A stretch of DNA of 64,000 bases from positions 1 through 64,000 of the forward strand of contig JAAHFX010000003.1 of NCBI GenBank assembly GCA_010672785.1, given 5' to 3'. Below the pieces are notes generated by a model. That model did not search any database. It was not told where the DNA came from and saw only the letters and a list, made by a program, of their open reading frames with translations. The translations under genes were made by a program, and so were the position numbers. This document shows, in pieces, positions 9,134 through 16,801 of this stretch; positions within the stretch are counted from its first letter, which is position 1, and each line of letters opens with the position of its first letter. This DNA is from Sphaerospermopsis sp. SIO1G1. Its GTDB lineage: Bacteria; Cyanobacteriota; Cyanobacteriia; Cyanobacteriales; Nostocaceae.

Positions 9134-9778
9134 TTAATTTCCTTCCCGATAACGCCCAACTTTATCAACAGCTTGGGGTAAACAACGAGAAAATAAACTA
9201 CAACCATTACAGCGTTTTGTTTTTACAGCTTTTGGCATTGCACCAGTAAAAAACAGCATTTTAATAGCCTCAATTGTGGCAATAGTATTTGTGCGTAATT
9301 CCGCAGTTATTTCCACTAATTGACGTTGATGAGTTTGGGCATAATAAATATAACCATAATTGATATCTTTACCAGTCATTTCCTCCAAACACAGAGCTTG
9401 AGCGCAAACTTGTAACTCATCATTATCCCACTCTCCTTTCTTCCCACGTTTATATTCAATCGGGTAAAACTCACCATTTTCAAATTCAATTAAATCAGAT
9501 TTACCAATTAATTGATATTGCTCTGACTTCAAATAAATTGCCCGTATTTGATAAATTTCATCTTTGTTTACATCTCCCATTGTGTGGACTCGTTCATGTA
9601 AACTTGTCCCTTCAATAGTGTATTGATTATCAATAAATTCACCAGCACAATGAATTAACCAACAACGATGAGGACAGTAGGAATATTGATTGAGTGAGGC
9701 AATGTTAACGTAATCATCAGGTGACAGGTTACAGGTTACAGATGACAGTGAAGAGGTTAGAGATAAAGAATTATTCAT
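9134..9778 (-). CDS. cas4: CRISPR-associated exonuclease Cas4
   Basis: A 214-residue Cas4, a RecB-like Fe-S nuclease that trims and orients prespacers. Cluster cysteines are Cys35 (and Cys39) in LNQYSYCPHRCW and Cys190, Cys193 and Cys199 in RCNGCSLFSRC. The nuclease core is Asp95 (IGKSDLIEF), Glu108 and Lys110 (YPIEYKRGKKGEW). Residues about 10-20 (LSSVTCNLS) are encoded by CTGTCA/CTGTAAC-type heptamers, so a tandem repeat has run into the 5' end of the gene. There is no later in-frame ATG before the conserved Cys35 motif. Confidence 0.95.
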   Translation of the reverse strand: MNNSLSLTSSLSSVTCNLSPDDYVNIASLNQYSYCPHRCWLIHCAGEFIDNQYTIEGTSLHERVHTMGDVNKDEIYQIRAIYLKSEQYQLIGKSDLIEFENGEFYPIEYKRGKKGEWDNDELQVCAQALCLEEMTGKDINYGYIYYAQTHQRQLVEITAELRTNTIATIEAIKMLFFTGAMPKAVKTKRCNGCSLFSRCLPQAVDKVGRYREGN

Positions 9779-9824
9779 GGTGTTGATAGTAGATGATAGG
9801 AAAAGATTTAAATGGTTATTTTGA

Positions 9825-10190
9825 TTAAGTATTTAAGATGCGATAACGAAGAGAAGTGAGCATTTTACTGATTTCTATGATTAGAGATAATGTAGGATTT
9901 GCTTGTTCTGAGGTGAGATAATTTAATCTAACTGCCAACATTAAAAAAGTTTCTGTCTCCATTAATTAACCTTTAGCTATTGATAAGAAATGTGCAAAAT
10001 CGCTTTTAGTTGTTCCCCTTGCATGGCCTTCTGCAATATTTGCTGGAACAGAAACAGCAGCACGGGTAATTTGAGAAGTTAAACGATAAATTTTTGTATT
10101 GGGAAATAATGTTGATAATTGATAAACTTGCACAACCATATCCATTGATTTTTGCCAAACAATTAAATCTCTATGTGACTCAATCTTCAT
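9825..10190 (-). pseudogene. Four-helix-bundle (S23-like) protein gene with in-frame stop
   Basis: The first 74 codons encode HRDLIVWQKSMDMVVQVYQL, then TSQITRAAVSVPANIAEGHA, typical of the four-helix-bundle/S23 ribosomal intervening-sequence protein family (usually about 120 residues). A TAA at 9968-9966 interrupts at the end of FLSIAKG. The same frame then continues as LMETETFLMLAVRLNYLTSE and ends at 9825, giving 121 codons in total. Family members read roughly KGSL-E-ET here, so a Ser codon (TCA) has probably become TAA. Function of the family is unclear; it is a common passenger in cyanobacterial genomes. It sits between cas6 and cas4 in the same orientation. Confidence 0.85.
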
Positions 10191-10267
10191 AACTTACTCC
10201 TTTACTTCATTACTTTGTTAACTCACTAACTCACTCACTAACTCACTTACTAATCTTCATTTCTTTA

Positions 10268-10338
10268 CTGTCACCTGTCACCTGTCACCTGTCACCTGTA
10301 ACCTAATTACTGTCACCTGTAACCTGTCACCTGTCACC
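10268..10338. repeat. CTGTCAC tandem heptamers at the cas6 3' end
   Basis: Repeated CTGTCAC/CTGTAAC units, about ten copies with one interruption. The array reaches the last bases of cas6. The same family occurs at 8006-8027 and in the first codons of cas4. Confidence 0.8.
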
Positions 10339-11152
10339 TTCTTCTCACCATTCCCATTCCCATAGTTGTTTTCCTCCCGACACCTGCGTATAAAGCAAAA
10401 TCAGCTAAAGCATTGATTTGTTTAATTCCTATTGCTTCCACATTACCGAGAATGCGATAACTAATTTCTCCTAAACAACCAATAAATTTATTTTCATAGT
10501 TACTAATCACCTCAGTTTTGATATTAAAAGCACTAGGATAAACTGAATCTAAGGTAATATTATTTAATTCAATACCACTATATTTATTCCAGCGATTTAA
10601 TAAACTATTGAATACAGATTCTTTGGTAGGTAAAACATTATCAAAACCTCCTTGACGAAAGGCTACAGGAGTAGCAAAAATAAATTTAATTACTCTATGT
10701 TCCTCACTTGCTTGTTCATAAAGTTGATCATAACTACAAACATTAGCCCAAGGTTGGTTAGATTGTGGTGTACCTTGAATGCTGGTGATAAATAGATTTG
10801 CTGATCCTAAATGCCAAGGTTGTTCAGGATTGAGATTCAACCATAAAGGTGTGAGTTTATTAAACAATTTGTCATCTAATAAAGAGATTCGCCACCAACA
10901 ATGAGTTCCGGGAGAAATAGGTTTTTTATGTTCATATTGCAAGGTAGGAAATTGAGTTTTATTTCTACTTTGAATTTGTAAAGGTGATAGGGTAAAGGCT
11001 TTATCGCTGTTTGATTCGTGGAGGTAGTTACCTAGTTTTTTATCTACAGAACTGACTAAATTGAGGAATAAGGCGTGATAGTGTCTACCAGAAAGGAAAT
11101 TGGGGTAAATGGGGGATTGGGGGGTGATATTGAGGATGAGGCTGTGGGGCAT
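10334..11152 (-). CDS. cas6: CRISPR-associated endoribonuclease Cas6
   Basis: Cas6 cleaves the pre-crRNA at the base of each repeat hairpin. About 272 residues from the chosen ATG. Supporting features are the ferredoxin-like N-terminal strand MPHSLILNITPQSPIYPNFL, a possible catalytic His in LSGRHYHALF, and the glycine-rich C-terminal loop LYAGVGRKTTMGMGMVRRR. The frame can be extended 13 codons to a TTG at 11191, but that part (PALKLEF) is encoded by an R1 repeat fragment. ATG at 11152, giving MPHSLILN, is therefore the better start. It looks intact and lies upstream of the broken four-helix gene and cas4. Confidence 0.9.
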   Translation of the reverse strand: MPHSLILNITPQSPIYPNFLSGRHYHALFLNLVSSVDKKLGNYLHESNSDKAFTLSPLQIQSRNKTQFPTLQYEHKKPISPGTHCWWRISLLDDKLFNKLTPLWLNLNPEQPWHLGSANLFITSIQGTPQSNQPWANVCSYDQLYEQASEEHRVIKFIFATPVAFRQGGFDNVLPTKESVFNSLLNRWNKYSGIELNNITLDSVYPSAFNIKTEVISNYENKFIGCLGEISYRILGNVEAIGIKQINALADFALYAGVGRKTTMGMGMVRRR

Positions 11153-11180
11153 ATTTTTGATAGTTGAAAATTCTAATTTA

Positions 11181-11213
11181 AGGGCGGGCAAGATGCCTAC
11201 TCCACAAGATTTT
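11181..11213 (-). repeat. R1 repeat core fragment between HsdR-like gene and cas6
   Basis: On the minus strand it reads TTGTGGAGTAGGCATCTTGC, the central palindrome of family R1. Full copies are at 2189, 21685 and 44284. Confidence 0.6.
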
Positions 11214-11240
11214 TAGGTGAGAAGAATAAATTAAAATAAA

Positions 11241-11846
11241 TTAAATGAGGGCTTGAACAAGAATCCGCATTAAGGGGTCTAAGTCATCAGGAACACGATA
11301 GCTATCAAGTCCTTGAATGAGGTGTTTATTCGTGCGATCAAGTTGGGCAAATTCCCATATTTTACCAGTAGTAACTGAACCAATTAAGTGATTTTGTGGT
11401 TTATTCTCTTGCCATTTATCTAGAGCAATTAATTCTGCGAAAAGCTGAGTCATCCCATAATATAAATCCTCTTTTTTAGCTTCAATTACTAAAAGGTTAT
11501 TCTGTTTTTTGATCAAATAATCAAAGTAACCTTGTAGTTGTTCGCTGACTTTAATTTGATACTCAATTCTCACCTCTGATTTAGTATAGTGAACCAAATC
11601 TAAAACTATGGGAGAAATTAATACTTCTCTGCGACTCGTTTCATTAGCTAAATCAAAGTATGGGAGAATTTCTTCAAGTCTTCCTTGTAATTCTTTGAGT
11701 CTATCTAGATTTTCTTGATATTGGGGTAAATTCAACCGTTTGCGAGTAAATTTATAGCCAAATTCTTGAGCAAAATCTTGAGGGGAAATGTGCATCTCAA
11801 AATATTTGCTGAAAGTATAAGACTGATTAGGATCGAGAATGGTCAT
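11241..11846 (-). CDS. HsdR N-terminal-like PD-(D/E)XK nuclease-fold protein
   Basis: A 201-residue stand-alone protein resembling the N-terminal nuclease domain of type I restriction HsdR subunits. The motif GYFDYLIKKQNNLLVIEAKK, near residues 106-125, supplies the Asp, then Glu-x-Lys, of a PD-(D/E)XK active site. There is no helicase part, HsdM or HsdS nearby. Similar free-standing proteins are common in cyanobacteria, function unknown. It sits between the truncated cas3 (35 bases upstream) and cas6 in the same orientation, where type I-D loci usually have cas10d, csc2 and csc1. It could be a chance insertion or a recruited nuclease. Confidence 0.75.
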   Translation of the reverse strand: MTILDPNQSYTFSKYFEMHISPQDFAQEFGYKFTRKRLNLPQYQENLDRLKELQGRLEEILPYFDLANETSRREVLISPIVLDLVHYTKSEVRIEYQIKVSEQLQGYFDYLIKKQNNLLVIEAKKEDLYYGMTQLFAELIALDKWQENKPQNHLIGSVTTGKIWEFAQLDRTNKHLIQGLDSYRVPDDLDPLMRILVQALI

Positions 11847-11881
11847 GATCTAATTTTCATTGGTTTGGATATAATTAATAT

Positions 11882-13291
11882 TTAGGAATTTTCTATTGAT
11901 TTAGTATAGGTTATCACTGCCGAGGTTTTTTTATCTTTTTCATTAGCTTTATACTGTAACCTTTCTTCAAATCCTTGGGTTCTCCATCTTTGAAAAACAC
12001 CTGGTAATTTTACAAATCCTTCTTCTTCATTATAGGAAGACCCCTGTTTTCCATCATGAGTAGATGCACCATCATGTTCAGGGCTGATTTTGACAAAAAT
12101 ATCTTTTTGATTCCCATTAACATACACCCAACGTCTCATTTGTGAACCTGTATCTATAACTAAAGATATTTGACGTTGGGGATAAATTTGGGAGAATCTT
12201 TTTAGATATTGTTCTAAACGTTGTTTTTGATCTTCAATTAAACTCCGAGCAGGTAATGGTAAAATCAGACGATGTTGTTTTACTAAAGCAGGAAATAACA
12301 CAGTTTCAAACTTTCCCGAACCTGTGGGAGCTTTGATTAAATAATCTGCTGCTTCTGAAGTAATTATTTTTTGATATACTTCTTTTTGTAGAGGATTTGG
12401 TGAAAAATTCGCTAATTGTTGATACCAAAAATAACAATCTCTAGTATCAGTTTTGTGATCAAAGGCAAAAGGTTTAAGTTGAATTTTGATAGTTTGGCCA
12501 ATTTTTGGTTTTTCTGGTTGTTCATTCCACCATTTTTTAGCTAGTTTATCTAATGTTTTTCCGATTAACTGATAGTCTTTATTATCACCTTGGCACTTTC
12601 TCAATTCTTTTTTATCATCCTCTAATAAATTATAAGCCCAGTATGTAAAATCTAGTTCAATTTCATCTTTATTAAAAATCCAAGGATCTATTCTATATAG
12701 ATTTTCTTCTTGTTTGTCTTTCTCAATTGTATATTCCATAAAAGTACGAGATTTAGCTTGTTCTTCATCGTCAATAACTCTACAAGCTAATTCTGCTTCA
12801 ATTTGATCACACATTTCTAAAATATATAATTCTTGAGCATAAGCTAAGGGGTTTTTTAACAGAATTTCTGCAAACTCTGGATATTTTTTTAGTTGGTAAG
12901 TATCTCGACTAATATCACCTACTGAATAATCATGGTGTCCTCTAGCTAAACTTTGTATCCAAGGATTTTTATGTTCTGCTAAATATCTATGTCCACTAAA
13001 GGAATAAATATATTTTTTGAATACCTTTTGTTTATTCTTTTCAACTGCTAAGTTAAATTTTTGTGTTTTTCCTGAATCATGAATTTTTGCTGCTTCTATA
13101 ACTCTATCTAATGATGATTCACAAGGAAAATCGTCTTCATGCCAAAATTTTACTAATCTAACTACATTCCCAACATGATTACCAAGAGGTTGAAAATAAA
13201 TTTTATTAGGTATTGCAGGTTCAGGATTTTCTGTCTCTGGAAAAAAGACTCTACCAAATATATAAGGACGTTGACGTTTTGCTTTAGACAT
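11882..13291 (-). CDS. cas3: Cas3-type HD nuclease/helicase, C-terminally truncated
   Basis: About 469 residues from ATG 13291, which has AAGGTGA eight bases upstream; a GTG three codons earlier is less likely. The N-terminal HD domain looks complete: His39 (PLGNHVG), His71-Asp72 (KIHDSGK), His119-His120 (RGHHDYS) and Asp162 (EMCDQIEAE). A helicase start follows: SPNPLQKEVYQ, Walker A APTGSGKFE (321-329), and motif Ia-like LPLPARSLIEDQ. The usual Thr/Ser after the Walker lysine is Phe328. Motifs II-VI are missing, and the sequence after about residue 402 is unlike a helicase. In type I-D the HD domain normally sits in Cas10d, so this HD-helicase order is unusual for the surrounding genes. It overlaps the upstream gene by 8 bases. 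Confidence 0.8.
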   Translation of the reverse strand: MSKAKRQRPYIFGRVFFPETENPEPAIPNKIYFQPLGNHVGNVVRLVKFWHEDDFPCESSLDRVIEAAKIHDSGKTQKFNLAVEKNKQKVFKKYIYSFSGHRYLAEHKNPWIQSLARGHHDYSVGDISRDTYQLKKYPEFAEILLKNPLAYAQELYILEMCDQIEAELACRVIDDEEQAKSRTFMEYTIEKDKQEENLYRIDPWIFNKDEIELDFTYWAYNLLEDDKKELRKCQGDNKDYQLIGKTLDKLAKKWWNEQPEKPKIGQTIKIQLKPFAFDHKTDTRDCYFWYQQLANFSPNPLQKEVYQKIITSEAADYLIKAPTGSGKFETVLFPALVKQHRLILPLPARSLIEDQKQRLEQYLKRFSQIYPQRQISLVIDTGSQMRRWVYVNGNQKDIFVKISPEHDGASTHDGKQGSSYNEEEGFVKLPGVFQRWRTQGFEERLQYKANEKDKKTSAVITYTKSIENS

Positions 13292-13895
13292 TGACTTCAC
13301 CTTTTAACAAGTTTACCAAAGATACAGGAATATAAATTTCTTGATTAGTGTAGTAATCAAGAGTTGGAGCTAAATTTCCTGCTTGGGGATAGTAACCAGT
13401 TACGAAAGGAATAAAACCTTCTACTTGAGTTGGCTGATGATCTAAAAACCCTTCTGTAATAGAAGAATTATGAGATTTTATTTCCCAGTTATAACGATAA
13501 AGATTGTAAATATCACAACTTCCCACAAATTGATTACTTTGTAAAATTGCCTCCATTGGTACAAGGGTTGAAGGAAAAGCTGCTAGTGTATCTAGTGTTA
13601 ACTCAATTGGTTCAGATACTTCTTGTAATACTGCAAAACCTTCTTTCCCTAACTTGCATCCATAACCTTCCAATTGCTTAAATTGGGCTAAACCTTCTAA
13701 GGATTCACTGACAACATAACCGATAAGTTCTTCAGTTATGAAATACTCCCATGTTCTAGCAATTTCTAGGCTATTACTTTGATTTGCTAAAACTGATATT
13801 AATTGGTGATTTTTCTGAGCATCAATCACTTTTGCAGCTAAAGCACTGAGGTATATTTTTAAAATGCTATTGTGATTAGTAATTATTTCAGCCAT
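13284..13895 (-). CDS. Unrecognised 203-residue protein, first gene of the cas cluster
   Basis: I do not recognise this protein. It is soluble-looking, with no signal peptide, membrane helix or obvious catalytic motif. The first half is helix-prone (SILKIYLSALAAKVIDAQKN, then ARTWEYFITEELIGYVV) and the C-terminal third is rich in Tyr, Pro and strand-like segments (GFIPFVTGYYPQAGN, NQEIYIPVSLVNLLKG). Its stop overlaps the start of the truncated cas3 by 8 bases, so the two are translationally coupled. It occupies the first position behind the putative regulated promoter at 14015-14043. It may be a remnant of a Cas8/Cas10-like subunit or an unrelated accessory gene. Confidence 0.6.
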   Translation of the reverse strand: MAEIITNHNSILKIYLSALAAKVIDAQKNHQLISVLANQSNSLEIARTWEYFITEELIGYVVSESLEGLAQFKQLEGYGCKLGKEGFAVLQEVSEPIELTLDTLAAFPSTLVPMEAILQSNQFVGSCDIYNLYRYNWEIKSHNSSITEGFLDHQPTQVEGFIPFVTGYYPQAGNLAPTLDYYTNQEIYIPVSLVNLLKGEVNV

Positions 13896-14014
13896 TTCTT
13901 GATTCCAATGTAATTAAATCAGAGTTGATTTGTCTAACATAAAGCGGATATTTCTGTCATGCAAAACTTATTGCCATAAAAACTTGATTTTGATCAATGG
14001 AAATTAGAATTAGT

Positions 14015-14043
14015 AAATTATCGGTCATATTTTTTGACCTCAA
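14015..14043 (-). promoter_or_regulatory. Candidate cas promoter with operator between -35 and -10
   Basis: On the minus strand TTGAGG (14043-14038) and TAATTT (14020-14015) are 17 bases apart. The inverted repeat GGTCA-N7-TGACC (14023-14039) lies almost exactly between them, a classic place for a repressor. A cas transcript would start near 14008, with a leader of about 110 bases before the 203-residue gene. The binding protein is not known; the two regulator genes alongside are candidates. Confidence 0.45.
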
Positions 14044-14106
14044 TACCTACTATTCCCCAGAAAATGGGAGTAAGAGAAACTACCCCCAATATGTCAGAAA
14101 TTGTTT

Positions 14107-14334
14107 TTAAGCGTGTTCTATGATCAACGGAGTGATCGCTTTTGACTCTTCAAGTAATCTATACTCATACTTTTGACCTTGAGTACGTCTTTTTTCAAAT
14201 TTATAACCACGTTTCTTGAGAACGTGCATAGTTGCAGAAAAGCGATGACTAACTTTTTCGACTAGCTCCTCTGTAGAATGCCAGCAAGCATCTGACATAA
14301 GCTGAAGCATACAATCTGGTAAGTTTTCTTTCAT
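14107..14334 (-). CDS. Small winged-helix-like DNA-binding protein
   Basis: A 75-residue basic protein. The pattern LMSDACWHSTEELVEKVSHR, then FSATMHVLKKRGYKFEKRRT, reads as a winged helix-turn-helix: a helix, a short recognition helix and a wing ending YEYRLL. It fills nearly the whole chain, so it probably only binds DNA. It lies between the cas cluster and the divergent WYL regulator gene and has its own good promoter (14364-14392). A role in controlling the cas genes is inferred from position only. Confidence 0.6.
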   Translation of the reverse strand: MKENLPDCMLQLMSDACWHSTEELVEKVSHRFSATMHVLKKRGYKFEKRRTQGQKYEYRLLEESKAITPLIIEHA

Positions 14335-14363
14335 AAAAGTTTTTTACCCCCCGTTATACAGAT

Positions 14364-14392
14364 ACAATAACTATAAATCAGCAATATGTCAA
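14364..14392 (-). promoter_or_regulatory. Sigma70-like promoter for the small winged-helix gene
   Basis: On the minus strand TTGACA (14392-14387) and TATTGT (14369-14364) are separated by 17 bases. The predicted start near 14357 leaves a 20-25 base leader to the ATG at 14334. It sits in the 80-bp divergent gap shared with the WYL gene. Confidence 0.6.
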
Positions 14393-14414
14393 TATTACAA
14401 TTACATTTTTGTGA

Positions 14415-15272
14415 ATGTCTAGGAAAAAAGAATCAATCACACTTTCAATTCCTTCTGGGACAAAGGAACAACTAGAAGAAATCGCCCGCAAACTGGGTAT
14501 TTTTTGGGGAAAATCTCCTAGTATTTCTGGACTATTGGTAGCGATCGCCCAAAAAGAGTTTGAAGTCGGTGAACCTTTCACCCTCAACTCCACACAAGTA
14601 ACCGCACTCCAGCAAGCTATAGGAATACTCAAGGATTCAGGTTTTATTGAACAAGCACAAACTGTCTCTAGTTTGTTACTGGAACGCGGTCAACTTGAAC
14701 AACCGATGCGTCAATTATTACTCCAACAAGTTAGCCAACCGATGGAAGCATGGCGCATACTTGCAGATCAATTTCGCCAAAGTCAACAACCATTTCACTT
14801 ACTCTATACCAATTCTCAAGGTCAAGACCTATCATTTACAGTGCGTTATGCGGAAATTGCTTTTGAGGAGAAGCGTTTCTACTTAAATGTTTGGTGTGAT
14901 GAAACTGAAGATATCGGCAAACCTGACTTTCCAGAACTAATACACAACCGTTGTTTACGTCTGGATAAAATCAAAGGTGTTGTCCCAGTGAACGGACAAT
15001 GGCGACATGAAGGTCTAGACACCCTAAAAGTATACTTACGATTTTACGATGGAATGGTGAAAGCTTATGAAGCAAAACCTAATGACATCAGTAACGAGGT
15101 AATTGGAGAGGTGCGTCAAGTTGTGAGAAAAGTGTCAAACCCTTTTTGGTTAGTGCGGGAAGTATTGCGTTATGGGGAAAACTGTGAAATAGTCTCACCA
15201 GAAAATGTACGATCGCTGATCAAGAAAAAACTGATCGAACAATGTCAAAGATATGGAATAGGTGAGAGGTAG
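14415..15272 (+). CDS. WYL domain-containing transcriptional regulator
   Basis: A 285-residue protein with a short N-terminal ribbon-helix-helix-like segment (KKESITLSIPSGTKEQLEEI) and a C-terminal WYL-type ligand domain. The latter is seen in FTVRYAEIAFEEKRFYLNVW, then HNRCLRLDKIKGV, and VVRKVSNPFWLVREVLRYGE. In Synechocystis the WYL protein Sll7009, beside a type I-D cluster, is reported to repress it; this gene is in the same divergent position. It probably senses a nucleic-acid or nucleotide ligand, as proposed for WYL domains generally. The ATG start is immediately before the ribbon-helix-helix-like segment. Confidence 0.85.
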   Translation: MSRKKESITLSIPSGTKEQLEEIARKLGIFWGKSPSISGLLVAIAQKEFEVGEPFTLNSTQVTALQQAIGILKDSGFIEQAQTVSSLLLERGQLEQPMRQLLLQQVSQPMEAWRILADQFRQSQQPFHLLYTNSQGQDLSFTVRYAEIAFEEKRFYLNVWCDETEDIGKPDFPELIHNRCLRLDKIKGVVPVNGQWRHEGLDTLKVYLRFYDGMVKAYEAKPNDISNEVIGEVRQVVRKVSNPFWLVREVLRYGENCEIVSPENVRSLIKKKLIEQCQRYGIGER

Positions 15273-15279
15273 TTCATTT

Positions 15280-15374
15280 CGTTCCCAGTCTCTGACTGGG
15301 AATGCTACTAACTCATGCAAAATTTACTTTAAGTCAGAGACTTATGAACATATTCCCATACAGAGTATGGGAAC
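15280..15374. repeat. Double-hairpin MITE-like element, family R4
   Basis: Ends TCGTTCCCA and TGGGAACGA are inverted. Each end is itself a perfect hairpin: TTCCCAGTC/GACTGGGAA (15282-15302) and TTCCCATAC/GTATGGGAA (15353-15373). It lies between the convergent WYL and aminotransferase genes and may also act as a bidirectional terminator. Confidence 0.75.
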
Positions 15375-15422
15375 GAGTCAAATGCACAACAGCTTATTCC
15401 TACCCCTACATCTCCCTATTTT

Positions 15423-16589
15423 TTAAATTCGAGAGCGGACAAACTTCTCTAACCGATCTAACCCTTTTTCAATGGTGGCCATGTCTGTAGCGTAGGAAAG
15501 ACGGATGTTGTTATCAGCAGCAAAAGCTACACCGGGAATAACTGCAACTTGATGTGCTTCTAATAAAGCATTGCAAAATTCCAGAGACTTTAAACCGGTT
15601 TTGCTGATATCGGGAAATAGGTAAAATGCACCGTCGGGTTTGACACAACTCAACCCTGGAATGGCGTTCAGTCTTTCTAACATCACTTGACGACGTTTAG
15701 CAAATGCTTGACGCATTTCCTCTACACAGTCTTGTGATCCTTCCAATGCGGCGATCGCCCCATATTGAGCAAAGGTACACACATTAGATGTACTATGTCC
15801 TTGGATGGTGCTGGCAGCTTTGATAATTTCCACTGGCCCAGCTAAGTAACCTAAACGCCATCCAGTCATGGAGTAACCTTTAGCGAAACCGTTGCTGGTT
15901 AAAGTTCTAGCAAAAATCTCTGCACCTAAAGAACCAATACTGAGATGTTCAGCACCATCGTAGAGGATCTTTTCGTATATTTCGTCAGAAACGACAAAGA
16001 TATCTGCATCAACTATTACCTTAGCTAATGCCTTAATTTCCTCTGGGGTGTATACCATCCCTGTGGGGTTAGAAGGGGAGTTGAGGACAAATAACTTTGT
16101 TTTGGGAGTAATTGCCTGTTTTAGCTGTTCTGGGGTAATTTTGTAGCCTGTGGAAGCATCGGTGTTCACAATTACTGACTTCCCACCTGCTAAGGTTACC
16201 ATTTCTGGATAACTTAACCAATAGGGTGCAGGGATAATTACTTCATCACCGGGGTCAATTAATGCCACCATTAAGTTGTAGAGAGAATGCTTACCACCGT
16301 TTGTAACTAAAACATTCTCTGCCTTATAATCAAGACCATTAATGGTTTTCAGCTTATTGGCGATCGCCTCCCTTAATTTGGGTTCACCAGCAGCAGGCCC
16401 ATACTTAGTCTTTCCTTCTTCCAATGCTTTAGCTGCTGCCGCTTTGATATGTGCCGGAGTATCAAAATCCGGTTCTCCAGCACTAAAACTACATACATCA
16501 ATACCCTCTGCTTTCATGGCCTTAGCTTTAGCTGCGATCGCTAAGGTGATCGAGGGTGTCACCTGACTTACTCTTGCTGCCAGTTTCAT
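15423..16589 (-). CDS. Class I aspartate/aromatic aminotransferase
   Basis: A 388-residue PLP-dependent aminotransferase, most like the prokaryotic aspartate aminotransferase Ib group. Visible motifs: [20 protein letters not shown] near residue 35-54, [12 protein letters not shown] near residue 94-105, [15 protein letters not shown] near 173, the PLP lysine in [20 protein letters not shown] near 238, and LSYATD with its substrate-binding position near the end. It converts aspartate and 2-oxoglutarate to oxaloacetate and glutamate; a prephenate side activity is known in some relatives. It is monocistronic. Confidence 0.92.
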   Translation of the reverse strand: MKLAARVSQVTPSITLAIAAKAKAMKAEGIDVCSFSAGEPDFDTPAHIKAAAAKALEEGKTKYGPAAGEPKLREAIANKLKTINGLDYKAENVLVTNGGKHSLYNLMVALIDPGDEVIIPAPYWLSYPEMVTLAGGKSVIVNTDASTGYKITPEQLKQAITPKTKLFVLNSPSNPTGMVYTPEEIKALAKVIVDADIFVVSDEIYEKILYDGAEHLSIGSLGAEIFARTLTSNGFAKGYSMTGWRLGYLAGPVEIIKAASTIQGHSTSNVCTFAQYGAIAALEGSQDCVEEMRQAFAKRRQVMLERLNAIPGLSCVKPDGAFYLFPDISKTGLKSLEFCNALLEAHQVAVIPGVAFAADNNIRLSYATDMATIEKGLDRLEKFVRSRI

Positions 16590-16663
16590 TCTACTTAATT
16601 TGCGCGAATCTCTATCACTTATAAGGATATCTCAGATTATGGTGACTGGTGATTGGGTACTGC

Positions 16664-16801
16664 TAAATCCCCGACTTCTGTTTTCAATCTCGTAAATAAA
16701 CCCCAAATTATGATATGAGCTTGGAATCAGGATAAAGATCCCCGACTTCTGATATCAATCTGGTAAATAAATCCAGGGTTAATGATATAAGTCGGGGATC
16801 T
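16664..16801. repeat. R3 palindromic repeat, one partial and one full copy
   Basis: A partial copy starts at about 16664 (AATCCCCGACTTCTG). A full copy follows at 16736-16801, with 13-bp perfect inverted ends AGATCCCCGACTT and AAGTCGGGGATCT. The related copy between cas4 and cas1 shares the ends but not all of the centre. Confidence 0.8.

Noticed and set aside
9825..10190. Possible diversity-generating retroelement accessory (Avd) gene
   Set aside because: Avd belongs to the same four-helix fold, but no reverse transcriptase or template/variable repeats are nearby, and the sequence fits the ordinary S23-like family.
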